From: Wocania_A spongiicola
Lineage (GTDB): Bacteria > Bacteroidota > Bacteroidia > Flavobacteriales > Flavobacteriaceae
DNA: 64,000 nt
Direction: 5' to 3'
Assembly: GCF_023502325.1 (NCBI RefSeq)
Contig: NZ_JAMFLZ010000001.1
Coordinates: 62,001-126,000 of the forward strand
In this document: positions 35,987 through 44,939 of the stretch, piece by piece
Position numbering within the stretch: the first letter of the stretch is position 1
Layout of the letters: each line of letters starts with the position of its first letter
Notes under the pieces: generated by a model
What the model was told of the DNA's origin: nothing
Database searches by the model: none
Seen by the model: the letters and a program-made list of their open reading frames with translations, nothing else
Program-made: the position numbers and the translations under genes

Positions 35987-37147
35987 TTATAACTTAAAAG
36001 GGTGTCTTTCTTCCCACTTTTTAATAGGATTCATATATTTTACAATACACTTTAAAACCGTATTTGCTATAAAGTTATTTGTATGTTTTAAATACACATG
36101 CATTGTGTTAGGTTTTGCTCCAATAGAACTTTTAATTTCCATAGCGGTTCTGGCGTAAACAATGGTTTTAAAATTATTTTCAATGCTAAAAAATGCCATA
36201 TTAAAAAGCATATTTAAATACATTTGATGTTTTTGTTGTAAATCTTTATTGTAACCCAAAAAATATGTTTCTAATACATCATTATTTAAAATTAAAGTAT
36301 AAAAACCTATTAATTCTTCATTTAAAAAATATCCGTAAACCTTAAATTTTTCTTTTAAGCTAGCTTTTAAATTATAAAAATGAGCTTTATTTAATTTGAA
36401 TGAATTAACCCCTGCATTGTCTGAAACAGTTTCGTATAACTTAAAAATAGTTTCAGAATTGTTTTTAATAAAATCTTCGTTTAACTCTTTGCACTCAAGC
36501 ATTTTGGCTTTTTTTCGTGCTGTTTTATAGCGCCTTTTGTATTTTTTATTGAAAGCTTCTATATAATCCTCTGGTGTCTTCCAGTGATTTAAAATAGAAA
36601 GTATCATATTTGGTTGCACTTGCACTTTATACAGGTTGTTATTTTTAAAAAACTCAGAATCATTATGAATAGTATTGTTTTCAAAATAATCTTTAAAAGC
36701 AATGATTCTTATTTTTTTATTAAACTTTGATTTAATTTCTAATGTTAAATCGCTTAAAGCTTTATTAATAATATTTAGATATTCAGATTGAGATATTTCT
36801 TCTTTTAAAAAACACAAACCGTGTTGTCCGGTATGCATTAAATTACCAACAATTAGCGCGTTCCCTTTTATAATTTTTGAAACCAATTGTTTTGCAACTT
36901 GTTTAATAATGTTGTTTGAGGTTTTTCTAAATATATCATCTAGGTACATTTCTACTCGCTGAATAATAGCAATAGCGATTAATTTTTCAGCTTTAAAAAC
37001 ACCTAAATAGTATGATGTAATATTACTAGGTGAAGAAGACTCTAGCCCTTTTAAAAATGATGTTTTTAAAAAAATATCGTGGTTTTGAAGCGCATCCCAA
37101 GAATTAGGAAGCTGACTAACTGTGCTATATATTTTATAATGTATCAA
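35987..37147 (-). CDS. FemAB/GNAT-like acyltransferase
   Basis: 386 residues. The N-terminal part ends in a region like the FemAB/peptidogalycan-biosynthesis group (COG3146-type). The C-terminal GNAT fold is seen in YGYFLNEELIGFYTLILNNDVLETYFLGYN (about 270-300, in outline) and VYARTAMEIKSSIG. The basic stretch KKYKRRYKTARKKAK at about 200-214 is also typical. The start appears to be TTG at 37147, since no ATG is available near the 5' end. That TTG lies directly after the terminator hairpin of the upstream gene, which is odd. The substrate, possibly an aminoacyl group, is unknown. Confidence 0.7.
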   Translation of the reverse strand: MIHYKIYSTVSQLPNSWDALQNHDIFLKTSFLKGLESSSPSNITSYYLGVFKAEKLIAIAIIQRVEMYLDDIFRKTSNNIIKQVAKQLVSKIIKGNALIVGNLMHTGQHGLCFLKEEISQSEYLNIINKALSDLTLEIKSKFNKKIRIIAFKDYFENNTIHNDSEFFKNNNLYKVQVQPNMILSILNHWKTPEDYIEAFNKKYKRRYKTARKKAKMLECKELNEDFIKNNSETIFKLYETVSDNAGVNSFKLNKAHFYNLKASLKEKFKVYGYFLNEELIGFYTLILNNDVLETYFLGYNKDLQQKHQMYLNMLFNMAFFSIENNFKTIVYARTAMEIKSSIGAKPNTMHVYLKHTNNFIANTVLKCIVKYMNPIKKWEERHPFKL

Positions 37148-37159
37148 TACAAAAAGAAA

Positions 37160-37188
37160 AAAGACCGAAGTTAATTACCTCAGTCTTT
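37160..37188 (-). terminator. intrinsic terminator after the DUF1761 gene
   Basis: On the minus strand, arms of 12 bases (37188-37177 and 37171-37160) pair fully, using two G-U pairs, around a 5-base loop and run into TTTTTCTTTTTG. On the plus strand the same arms have two mismatches, so it is built for minus-strand use. Confidence 0.85.
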
Positions 37189-37211
37189 ATTTATGTTAAA
37201 AATTTACAAAT

Positions 37212-37697
37212 TTATACCCAACCACATACAATTGCTCCCATTACACCAAGTGTAACAATCCAATAGCCGCTATTTATAAATATATATTTAGCACCTTTGC
37301 GTTCAAATAAAGCGTTGGTTCCAATAATAGGAAGAGCGACAAAAATACCTGCAAAAACACCATGCAGTGCTCCGTGTTTAAATGTTCTATAAGAGTCTCC
37401 ATAATCAGCCATAAATGCTGCATAAGAAGGAAGAGCCGTACTTGAATCACCTCCAATTAAACTTAAGGCTCCGGTTTGATGAATACTCATTTGCGTCATA
37501 GTCATGGCTAATAAAAAAGCAAAAATAAAGGCTAGAGTAAAAATCTTCGCCATATTACCGCCTTTTACCTGTTCGTCTGTCATGCCTGCTGCCTTCATCC
37601 AGGCATTGCCAAAAACTTTTGGGTTATACCAAATAAATCCAACAACTAATGCAGAAACAGCTGCAACAAGAATTGCAGGGAAGTTTAAAAAATCCAT
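37212..37697 (-). CDS. DUF1761 family membrane protein
   Basis: 161 residues with four hydrophobic helices (about 5-24, 48-68, 108-128 and 140-160). It carries the DUF1761 landmark GFIWYNPKVFGNAWMKAAGM near residues 20-39, with a soluble loop MTDEQVKGGNMAK. No known function; small integral membrane protein of the inner membrane. Monocistronic by position, with its own terminator downstream. Confidence 0.85.
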   Translation of the reverse strand: MDFLNFPAILVAAVSALVVGFIWYNPKVFGNAWMKAAGMTDEQVKGGNMAKIFTLAFIFAFLLAMTMTQMSIHQTGALSLIGGDSSTALPSYAAFMADYGDSYRTFKHGALHGVFAGIFVALPIIGTNALFERKGAKYIFINSGYWIVTLGVMGAIVCGWV

Positions 37698-37773
37698 AAT
37701 AATTTGTTTTAGTTAGTAGTTAAATATAGCTAAAAAAATTTATGTGCTCTTTTATTTAACACTTTGTTATTTT

Positions 37774-39783
37774 CTAAATTGCTTCAGCTTCAGCTACTAA
37801 GAGTTCGTTTTTATCATCTAGTGCTTTAGCAATAAACTCATTTATTGCTTCATTTCGTTCTAATCCATTTTTAAGTAAAACACCTAACGCCAACATTGTG
37901 GCAATACGCGTTCCTGCTTTTTTAACAGCTGTTGCAAACAAAGGTTCTAAGTCTTCATAAGACACCTTTTTTGCTAATTCTTGAATTTCTGCTTTAACTT
38001 TTAATTGCTTTTCAGTAGGTAGATTTGTGTATTTTTTTCCTAATTGCTGAATAATACTGATCGCTTTTCGTTCGCTTTTGTTATTACCAACAGCACTCTT
38101 TTGTTGAGTTTGATTGTTTTTAGGTTTTTGTTTTGCCCAAGAATCTCTTAAACCAACAGTTTTATTAAATATTAATGCTTTTGAAGTTGAGTCATTATCA
38201 ACATTAAAATACCCTAATCGTTGAAATTGAAACCTATTTCCCGCCTTAGCTTCTTTTAAACTAGGCTCAACAAAGGCTTTAATAACTTTTAAAGAGTTTG
38301 GATTAATAAAATCCATAAACGTTTTATCTTGGTGACTATCTGGAGCTTCGTCATTAAATAACCTATCATATTCTCTAACCTCAGCCTTTATTGCATGCTT
38401 TATTGACACCCAATGCAATGTCCCCTTTACCTTTTTTGAAGTGTCTTCACTATATGTGCAGTGTACCTCTGTAATATTTTCATTTGCATCTTTTACAACA
38501 CTATCAGCTTTAATAATATAAGCGTTTTTAAGACGCACTTCTCCGCCTAGTTTTAATCTAAAAAACTTGTTACCAGCCTCTTCTTTAAAATCTTCTTTTT
38601 CAATATACAATTCACGCGAAAAAGGTACTTTTCTAAAACCAGCTCTTTCATCTTCTTGATTATTTTCAGCGTCAAGCCACTCCTCTTTATCTTGAGGATA
38701 ATTAGTAATTACTAATTTTATTGGGTTTAAAACCGCCATAACTCGCGGTGCTGTTTTATTTAAATCTTCTCGAATACAAAACTCTAAAAGCGATACATCT
38801 ATTACATTGTCTCGTTTTGCTACACCAACGGTTTCAATAAATTTTCTAATTGCGTTAGGGGTATAACCTCGGCGGCGTAAACCAGAAATAGTAGGCATAC
38901 GCGGGTCGTCCCAACCAGAAACGATTTTAGCTTCAACTAATTGTAGTAGCTTACGCTTACTCATAATAGTATAACTCAAGTTTAAGCGCGCAAACTCACG
39001 CTGTTTAGGAAGCGCTGGATACTTGTTTTTGCTATAAGCATACACTTGCTCTTTAAACCAGTTGTAAAGCTCTCTATGAGGCTTAAATTCTAAAGAACAT
39101 AATGAATGTGATATTTGCTCAATATAATCGCTTTCGCCATGTGTCCAATCGTACATTGGGTATATACACCAATCATTTCCTGTTCTGTGATGGTGTTTCT
39201 TTAAAACGCGATACATAATAGGGTCACGCATTAGCATATTTGTGTGTTGCATATTTATTTTTGCACGCAAAATATGTGAGCCTTCTTCAAACTCACCATT
39301 TTTCATGCGTTCAAATAAATCTAGGTTTTCAGCAATACTTCTGTTTCTATATGGCCCATCAACACCTGGTTGTGTTGGCGTGCCTTTTTGTTCAGCCATA
39401 GCTTCGCTAGACTGTGAGTCTACATAAGCCTTTCCTTCTTTAATAAGTAAAACAGCCCAGTCATAAAGCTGTTGAAAATAATCTGAAGAATACAATTCAT
39501 TTGCCCACTTATAGCCTAACCAATTAATATCTTGCTTTATAGCATCTACATATTCTTGCTCTTCTTTTGCTGGGTTTGTGTCATCAAAACGTAAATTTAC
39601 TGGCGCATTATACTTTTCACCCAAACCAAAACTAATACCTATGGCTTTAGTATGCCCAATATGTAAATAACCATTTGGTTCTGGCGGAAAACGAAAACGT
39701 AAATTTTCTTTTGGCATTCCGTTAACCAAATCTTCTTCAATAATTTGCTCTAAAAAATTAAGCGACTTTTTTTCTTCAGACAT
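37774..39783 (-). CDS. glnS: glutaminyl-tRNA synthetase with C-terminal extension
   Basis: Class Ic synthetase that charges tRNA-Gln directly. From the ATG at 39783 the protein has 669 residues, about 110 more than E. coli GlnRS (554). The catalytic half has the HIGH motif in PEPNGYLHIGHTKA (41-44), FDDTNPAKEEQEYV and the MSKRK loop (IMSKRKL). The anticodon-binding barrels follow to about residue 555. The extra C-terminal domain (about 560-669) is helical, with a repeated Glu/Lys/Ala pattern and GTRIATMLALGVLLKNG. It may be an appended tRNA- or partner-binding domain. An in-frame TTG 66 bp upstream is rejected. Confidence 0.95.
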   Translation of the reverse strand: MSEEKKSLNFLEQIIEEDLVNGMPKENLRFRFPPEPNGYLHIGHTKAIGISFGLGEKYNAPVNLRFDDTNPAKEEQEYVDAIKQDINWLGYKWANELYSSDYFQQLYDWAVLLIKEGKAYVDSQSSEAMAEQKGTPTQPGVDGPYRNRSIAENLDLFERMKNGEFEEGSHILRAKINMQHTNMLMRDPIMYRVLKKHHHRTGNDWCIYPMYDWTHGESDYIEQISHSLCSLEFKPHRELYNWFKEQVYAYSKNKYPALPKQREFARLNLSYTIMSKRKLLQLVEAKIVSGWDDPRMPTISGLRRRGYTPNAIRKFIETVGVAKRDNVIDVSLLEFCIREDLNKTAPRVMAVLNPIKLVITNYPQDKEEWLDAENNQEDERAGFRKVPFSRELYIEKEDFKEEAGNKFFRLKLGGEVRLKNAYIIKADSVVKDANENITEVHCTYSEDTSKKVKGTLHWVSIKHAIKAEVREYDRLFNDEAPDSHQDKTFMDFINPNSLKVIKAFVEPSLKEAKAGNRFQFQRLGYFNVDNDSTSKALIFNKTVGLRDSWAKQKPKNNQTQQKSAVGNNKSERKAISIIQQLGKKYTNLPTEKQLKVKAEIQELAKKVSYEDLEPLFATAVKKAGTRIATMLALGVLLKNGLERNEAINEFIAKALDDKNELLVAEAEAI

Positions 39784-39801
39784 GCTTTTAAAAATAAAGC
39801 A

Positions 39802-39809
39802 CAAATTTA
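39802..39809 (-). promoter_or_regulatory. Bacteroidota -7 element (TAAATTTG) for glnS
   Basis: The minus strand reads TAAATTTG 18 bases upstream of the glnS ATG, matching TAnnTTTG. It fixes the start at 39783 rather than at the upstream TTG. Confidence 0.6.
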
Positions 39810-40034
39810 TAGAAATAAAGCGAGATATAAACGTAAAAAGGTCTTCCAATATATTAAATCGGAAGGTCTAAAAACATATAACTATTATTTGTTGGTTATA
39901 TAGTATCTGGCTATAAAAATGATATAACCTTTGGTAAATTACTTCATCTAAGCCAAGCTTTATAAACCTAAAACTAGTGTTATTAGTATTATATTTGATT
40001 TGTTTACCAATTAAATATTCTAGTACTTTGCTTT

Positions 40035-40397
40035 ATGGGAATTATAAAAGTTGAAAACATACGCGTATTTGCATACCATGGTTGTTTAAAAGAAGAAACC
40101 AAAATAGGAAGCGATTATCGGGTAGATTTAGAAGTTAAAGCAAACTTACAAGCTTCAGCAAAAACCGATAAACTTATTGATACTGTTGACTATGTGTTTT
40201 TAAATAGGGTTATTAAAGAAGAAATGGAAAAGCCTTCTCATCTACTTGAAACTGTTGCAAAACGTATACTTAATAGAATATTTAATGAAGATAAATTAGT
40301 AAAAAAAGCTACTGTTTGGGTAAGTAAACTAAACCCTCCAATTGGAGGCGATGTAGAACGTGTAACGATAAAAATGACTGATAAGCGTAAAATCTAA
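40035..40397 (+). CDS. folB: dihydroneopterin aldolase
   Basis: Folate pathway: cleaves 7,8-dihydroneopterin to 6-hydroxymethyl-dihydropterin and glycolaldehyde. The 120-residue protein is typical: ENIRVFAYHGCLKEE at 7-21 with the catalytic-site Tyr/His, YRVDLEVKA, TVDYVFLNRVI (residues near 53-63) and HLLETVAKRI with the conserved Glu. LNPPIGGDVERVTI at the C terminus is the remaining family block. It stands alone, in the opposite direction to glnS. tRNA-Cys follows 101 bp downstream on the same strand. Confidence 0.95.
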   Translation: MGIIKVENIRVFAYHGCLKEETKIGSDYRVDLEVKANLQASAKTDKLIDTVDYVFLNRVIKEEMEKPSHLLETVAKRILNRIFNEDKLVKKATVWVSKLNPPIGGDVERVTIKMTDKRKI

Positions 40398-40427
40398 TTT
40401 TTTGTAAGGAAAAGTTATATTTTTTTT

Positions 40428-40435
40428 TACATTTG
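40428..40435 (+). promoter_or_regulatory. Bacteroidota -7 element (TACATTTG) for tRNA-Cys
   Basis: TACATTTG lies 63 bases upstream of the mature tRNA-Cys 5' end, with a TTTG 23 bases farther upstream (40401-40404). It is the only good TAnnTTTG match in the folB/tRNA gap. Confidence 0.45.
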
Positions 40436-40498
40436 CAGCAAGTTTTTGATACCCTCTCAAAAATAGTCTAAGACATATTTTAATAGCAAAAATTTAAT

Positions 40499-40569
40499 GG
40501 CGTCGTGGCCGAGTGGCTAGGCAGAGGTCTGCAAAACCTTCTACAGCGGTTCGAATCCGCTCGACGCCT
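40499..40569 (+). tRNA. tRNA-Cys (GCA)
   Basis: 71-nt tRNA. The acceptor stem GGCGTCG (40499-40505) pairs perfectly with CGACGCC (40562-40568) and is followed by discriminator T, the base expected for tRNA-Cys. The anticodon loop CTGCAAA carries GCA. The T arm CAGCGGTTCGAATCCGCTC contains the standard GGTTCGAATCC. CCA is not encoded. It is followed at once by an intrinsic terminator. Confidence 0.97.
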
Positions 40570-40573
40570 CAAA

Positions 40574-40604
40574 AAAAGCTTTCAGTTTTACTCTGGAAGC
40601 TTTT
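40574..40604 (+). terminator. terminator after tRNA-Cys, overlapping the lysE-like 3' end
   Basis: Arms AAAAGCTTTCAG (40574-40585) and CTGGAAGCTTTT (40593-40604) pair on the plus strand with one G-U pair around a 7-base loop, then TCTTTTAT. The right half lies inside the 3' end of the convergent LysE-family gene. Confidence 0.8.
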
Positions 40605-41283
40605 CTTTTATAGGGTTAATTTGCTCCAATTTTTCTTTATTTCTTTCGTAAGTTTCAGGAAATAAGCCTTGAACGAGTAGTAGTATTCCAAAACCTAAAA
40701 TAACTAAAGCAATTATTTTTTTAGTTTTAAAAATAAGTCGTGGGGTTAATCTGTCTTTTAGCCGCTTTGCTATTACTATTTTAAACAAATCTGCAACAAA
40801 ATAGGAGGTTAACATAGTTACAATGAAAACTATTTCTCCATTCTTTGATGTTGTTAACGAATCTCCTAAAACAATAAAGCCTAACCAGCCTAATAAAACC
40901 CCTATGTTAATGAAGTTAAGTAAAAACCCTTTAACAAAAAGTTTACCATAATCTTTTTGAATTTCTACTTTATGATATTCTTTTACTATAGATCGAAACG
41001 ATTTAGATGTTTTTATAAACGAAATAATACCGTAAACTATTAATAAAACACCACCAAAAATTAAAAAACTAGGATCGTCTTTTATTTTTCCTCTTAAGCT
41101 ATTTGTACTATAAAAAGCAATTATAATAAAAATAATATCTGCAAGAATAACGCCTAAATCAAATATTAATGCACTTCTAAACCCTTTTGTGGCACTGGTT
41201 TCTAAAAGCACAAAAAAAACTGGGCCAATAGTAAAGGCTAGAATTATTCCAAAAGGAATAGCTGTTAAAATATCATCAAACAT
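40588..41283 (-). CDS. LysE family amino-acid exporter
   Basis: 231-residue membrane protein with six predicted helices. The N terminus IPFGIILAFTIGPVFFVLLETSATKGFRSALIFDLGV (in outline, about 9-45) carries the GPVFF and G-F-R-S-A features of the LysE/RhtB superfamily. Members export basic or other amino acids. A cytoplasmic loop after helix 3 (about 90-112) is basic. The short charged C-terminal tail (NKEKLEQINPIKEKLPE) is unusual for the family. Substrate unknown. Confidence 0.85.
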   Translation of the reverse strand: MFDDILTAIPFGIILAFTIGPVFFVLLETSATKGFRSALIFDLGVILADIIFIIIAFYSTNSLRGKIKDDPSFLIFGGVLLIVYGIISFIKTSKSFRSIVKEYHKVEIQKDYGKLFVKGFLLNFINIGVLLGWLGFIVLGDSLTTSKNGEIVFIVTMLTSYFVADLFKIVIAKRLKDRLTPRLIFKTKKIIALVILGFGILLLVQGLFPETYERNKEKLEQINPIKEKLPE

Positions 41284-41358
41284 ATTTGTGTGAAGCTTTA
41301 CACAAAGTAAAGAAATATTTTACGATTATTAAATTGCTTGTACACACTATTTGAAAAG

Positions 41359-41384
41359 AAAACCCGCTATTAATAGCGGGTTTT
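41359..41384. terminator. bidirectional terminator after the GIN-domain gene
   Basis: A perfect 26-base palindrome with arms AAAACCCGCTATT (41359-41371) and AATAGCGGGTTTT (41372-41384), flanked by A-rich and T-rich sequence. It lies 20 bp beyond the stop of the GIN-domain gene and upstream of the LysE-family gene. Confidence 0.85.
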
Positions 41385-41404
41385 TAATTTATGTTTAATG
41401 GTTT

Positions 41405-42079
41405 CTAATTCATACGTTTTACACGCCCACCAAAAACTCTACTTTCGTTAACTGTTTCTGGATCGCCGTATATAAAAACATCACCTCCGGCTCTAATTTT
41501 TATATCTACTAATTTCGAGGCATTTACATATGCTTCTCCAGCTGCTCTAATAGCAACTTCAGTTTTATCTGTTTTAAGTTCTCCTGCTTTATAAACACCT
41601 CCTGTCAGTATAGATATATCTTGACTTTTAGCTTTACCAGTTGCTTTAATTACGCCACCTGTTACAGATTTAATATTTGCATAAGTTACATTTAGTTTTA
41701 CGTCAATCTTTCCGCCTTCTTGAGCTTTTAAATCAATTTCAAATTGTTTTATTTTATCATCTGAAAAAACTTTAGCCCCTTCATTAACATCAATAATATC
41801 AACACTAGAATAATATAACTTAACTGAGGTTTTATTACCATCAAAAATTTCTTCTAATTTCATTTTAATTTTTAACTTTCCATTTTTGTTATTAATTAAA
41901 ACATCTTCTTTGTTTTCTCCTGTAATAATTATTTTGTTTTCTTTAGATTTAATTAATTCAACTTCAATTAAATCATACACTTTAAGTTCTTTAAACTCTC
42001 CTATTGTCTTTTCTATGGATTCTTGTGCAAAAACAGTTGAAGAAATAATAATTGCTAAAATTGACAGTATTTGTTTCAT
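41405..42079 (-). CDS. head GIN domain (DUF2807) exported protein
   Basis: 224 residues with a signal peptide (about 1-18, ending VFAQ). The mature part is a regular run of short beta strands with repeated patterns such as GGKIDVKLNVTYANIKSVTGGVIKATGKA, expected to form the right-handed beta helix of the GIN/DUF2807 family. No catalytic motif. These proteins are surface or periplasmic and of unknown function. Monocistronic, followed by a strong terminator. Confidence 0.8.
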   Translation of the reverse strand: MKQILSILAIIISSTVFAQESIEKTIGEFKELKVYDLIEVELIKSKENKIIITGENKEDVLINNKNGKLKIKMKLEEIFDGNKTSVKLYYSSVDIIDVNEGAKVFSDDKIKQFEIDLKAQEGGKIDVKLNVTYANIKSVTGGVIKATGKAKSQDISILTGGVYKAGELKTDKTEVAIRAAGEAYVNASKLVDIKIRAGGDVFIYGDPETVNESRVFGGRVKRMN

Positions 42080-42216
42080 TTTTTAAGGGTTTTTTGTTTT
42101 TATCAGTCAAGCGTAATTCGCTATTAAACAACCTTAATTAATAATAAGGTTTTTTACTTAACGCAAAATTATCAATAATTATTCCCTTTTTTAATATCTA
42201 AAATTTATTTTATTAT

Positions 42217-42540
42217 TTAATTAACTTTTACAGCTGTTCCAGTTATTGAAACTATTAAAGTGGAGGAGTTTGCTAATGGCTCAATATCAATTTTTATACC
42301 TACAACTGCATTTGCTTTTAATGCTATTGCATTATCATTTAATTTTTGAAAAGCTTCTTCTTTTATTAACTCTAATCCAGCTGAATAAGCTTCATAATAT
42401 TTAGACATTTTAAACATATCTTTAAAAGAAACGCTTGTGCCTTTATATTTATAACTTGAATTATACGCTATACCTGATACAATACCTAAATAGTCTTGTA
42501 TTTTATGTCCTTCTATAGTGTTTGTTGTTGTTAATATCAT
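42217..42540 (-). CDS. YbjQ/UPF0145 family protein
   Basis: 107 residues matching the YbjQ family (sometimes called heavy-metal-binding domain proteins). The landmarks are the N-terminal MILTTTNTIEGHKIQDYLGIVSGI, here seen in outline, the helical KYYEAYSAGLELIKEEAFQKL, and ALKANAVVGIKIDIEPL leading to the C-terminal strand ISITGTAVKV-like end (SITGTAVKVN). Known members form pentamers. A metal-binding role is not established and no Cys/His cluster is present here. Confidence 0.85.
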   Translation of the reverse strand: MILTTTNTIEGHKIQDYLGIVSGIAYNSSYKYKGTSVSFKDMFKMSKYYEAYSAGLELIKEEAFQKLNDNAIALKANAVVGIKIDIEPLANSSTLIVSITGTAVKVN

Positions 42541-42635
42541 AAATTGTTTTTTTATAAGTAGTTGTAATTATTGTAAATGTTACATAAAGTTTTGTTTTGT
42601 TTTAAAAAAAATTAAATAAACCTTTCTTAACCCAA

Positions 42636-44834
42636 TTAACTTTCATTTTTTCCAATCAAATTAAAATCAAGATGTTTCTTAACTAAATCGGTATTTTTAA
42701 CTTTTACAATAACTTCATCTCCTAGCTGATACATGGTTTTAGTATTTCTACCAACCATAGCATATTGATCTTGATCAAAAGCATAATGATCATCTTTCAT
42801 ATCACGAACACTTACCATCCCTTCGCATTTATTAGAAATTATTTCTACATAAATTCCCCAATCCGTAACTCCAGAAATTACACCAACAAACTCTTGATCT
42901 TTATGGTCTTCCATAAATTTAATTTGCATGTATTTTATTGAATCGCGCTCAGCTTTGGTAGCTAAATTTTCCATATTACTAGAATGATTACATTTATCTT
43001 CATAAACATCTTCATTAACAGATTTCCCGCCATCTAAATAGTGTTGTAATAAACGATGTGCCATAACATCTGGATAACGACGAATTGGTGATGTAAAGTG
43101 ACTGTAATAATCAAAAGCTAATCCGTAGTGTCCAATATTATGTGTCGTATATTCAGCTTTACTCATACTACGAATAGCTAGTGTATCAACTAAATTTTGT
43201 TCTTTTTTACCATTAACTTCTTTAAGTAAATTATTAAGCGAAGCTGATGTTGTTTTACGGTCTTTAAAATTAAGTTTATATCCAAACTTTGATACGATTC
43301 CTTGTAAACTAGCTAGTTTACTATCGTCTGGTTCATCATGTACACGATATACAAATGTTTTTTTAGGTGATTGTTTACCAATAAATTCTGATACTTTACG
43401 GTTTGCTAATAACATAAATTCTTCAATTAATTTATTAGCATCTTTACTTGTTTTAAAGAATACACCTTCTGGGTTATTGTCTTTATCTAAATTAAACTTT
43501 ACCTCTACTTTATCAAATGAAATAGCACCAGAACTCATACGTTTTCTTCGCATAGTTTTTGCTAATTCATCCATTTTTAAAATAGCATCAGCAATAGCTT
43601 GATCTGTTTTATAAACTTTTCCAATTAAAGAAACTGCTGCAGGGATATCGTTAGTTTTTGATTCAATTATAGCTTGTGCTTCTTCATAAGCAAAACGTGC
43701 ATCGCTATATGTTACAGTACGTCCGAACCACTCGTTCTTAATTTCACATTTATCATTCATTTGAAATACTGCAGAAAATGTATATTTTTCTTCGTGTGGA
43801 CGTAATGAACATGCATTATTTGATAATACTTCTGGTAACATTGGAACTACTCTATCTACTAAATATACAGATGTAGCACGTTCAAAAGCTTCATCATCTA
43901 AAATAGTGCCTTCTTGTAAATAATGTGAAACATCGGCAATATGAATACCTATTTCATACAAACCATTATCTAATATTTTAAAAGATAATGCATCATCAAA
44001 ATCTTTAGCATCTTTAGGATCTATTGTAAAGGTTAAATCTTTACGCATATCGCGTCGTTTAGCTATTTCTTCTTTAGTAATTGAAGTATCTAATTTATTA
44101 GCAAATTCTTCAATCTCGTATGGAAATTCGTGAGGTAAACCATACTCTGCTAGAATAGCATGAATTTCAGTATTATGATCTCCTGGTTTTCCTAAAACCT
44201 GAATTACTTTACCATAAGGAGAATCTGCTTTTTCTGGCCAATCCTCAAGCTTTACTAAAACTTTATCACCATCTTCTGCTTTAAATGTTTTATTAATAGG
44301 TATAAAAATATCTTTATACATTTTATTGCTATCTGCAATTACAAATGCAAAATTCTTTTTATCCTGAATTTGAATAACGCCAACATATTCGCTTTTTTGA
44401 CGTTTAATTATATCTGTTATTTCACCTTCTAATTTTCCACGTTTACGTCGTTTATAAACATAAAATTCTACTTCATCACCGTCTAATGCCTTATTAATAT
44501 TGTTTGATGCTATAAATACATCATCATCAAATTCATCACAAATAACATATCCATTACCTTTAGCAGCTAAATCTAAGATGCCTGTATAATATTCTGTACT
44601 TATAATAGCTTTATACTTACCACGTTCTACTTCTTCAATTTCTTGTTTTCCTTGTAAATCGCGTAATTTTTTTATAATTTGATTTCTGCTACTTGCATCA
44701 TTTACTCCAAGTTTAGCAGCTATTTGTTTATAATTTAAGGCTTGGTTTCTTTCTTTTTTTAAAATACTTAAGATTGTATTTGTTAGGTTGGAAATCCCTT
44801 TTCTTCTGGATTTTCCTTTTCTTTTTTTACTCAT
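42636..44834 (-). CDS. rnr: ribonuclease R (3'-5' exoribonuclease)
   Basis: 732-residue RNase II/R-family enzyme that degrades structured RNA. Order: N-terminal winged helix (about 15-65, ILSILKKERNQALNYKQIAAKLG in outline), cold-shock domains (about 75-225), and the RNB catalytic domain starting at RKDLTFTIDPKDAKDFDDALSF (about 250-272), with the metal-binding Asp cluster. HYGLAFDYYSHFTSPIRRYPDVMAHRLL (in outline) and a C-terminal S1 domain (GVISGVTDWGIYVEI) complete it. The basic N terminus MSKKRKGKSRRKG fits RNA binding. It is divergent from rpiB across the very AT-rich 619-bp gap. Confidence 0.96.
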   Translation of the reverse strand: MSKKRKGKSRRKGISNLTNTILSILKKERNQALNYKQIAAKLGVNDASSRNQIIKKLRDLQGKQEIEEVERGKYKAIISTEYYTGILDLAAKGNGYVICDEFDDDVFIASNNINKALDGDEVEFYVYKRRKRGKLEGEITDIIKRQKSEYVGVIQIQDKKNFAFVIADSNKMYKDIFIPINKTFKAEDGDKVLVKLEDWPEKADSPYGKVIQVLGKPGDHNTEIHAILAEYGLPHEFPYEIEEFANKLDTSITKEEIAKRRDMRKDLTFTIDPKDAKDFDDALSFKILDNGLYEIGIHIADVSHYLQEGTILDDEAFERATSVYLVDRVVPMLPEVLSNNACSLRPHEEKYTFSAVFQMNDKCEIKNEWFGRTVTYSDARFAYEEAQAIIESKTNDIPAAVSLIGKVYKTDQAIADAILKMDELAKTMRRKRMSSGAISFDKVEVKFNLDKDNNPEGVFFKTSKDANKLIEEFMLLANRKVSEFIGKQSPKKTFVYRVHDEPDDSKLASLQGIVSKFGYKLNFKDRKTTSASLNNLLKEVNGKKEQNLVDTLAIRSMSKAEYTTHNIGHYGLAFDYYSHFTSPIRRYPDVMAHRLLQHYLDGGKSVNEDVYEDKCNHSSNMENLATKAERDSIKYMQIKFMEDHKDQEFVGVISGVTDWGIYVEIISNKCEGMVSVRDMKDDHYAFDQDQYAMVGRNTKTMYQLGDEVIVKVKNTDLVKKHLDFNLIGKNES

Positions 44835-44931
44835 TTAAATTTTTGTAATCATTTTCATTTCCTAAGATACTGGAAATTTTGTTATTAAATAGCGTTATTG
44901 TTTTAGGAGAAGATTTGCTATTTATTTTTTA

Positions 44932-44939
44932 CAAAGCTA
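44932..44939 (-). promoter_or_regulatory. Bacteroidota -7 element (TAGCTTTG) for rnr
   Basis: The minus strand reads TAGCTTTG about 98 bases upstream of the rnr ATG. It matches TAnnTTTG and marks the left edge of the AT-rich region. Confidence 0.5.

Noticed and set aside
41359..41384. 26-base perfect palindrome as a possible regulator site
   Set aside because: The A-rich and T-rich flanks and its place 20 bp after a stop codon make it a normal intrinsic terminator.
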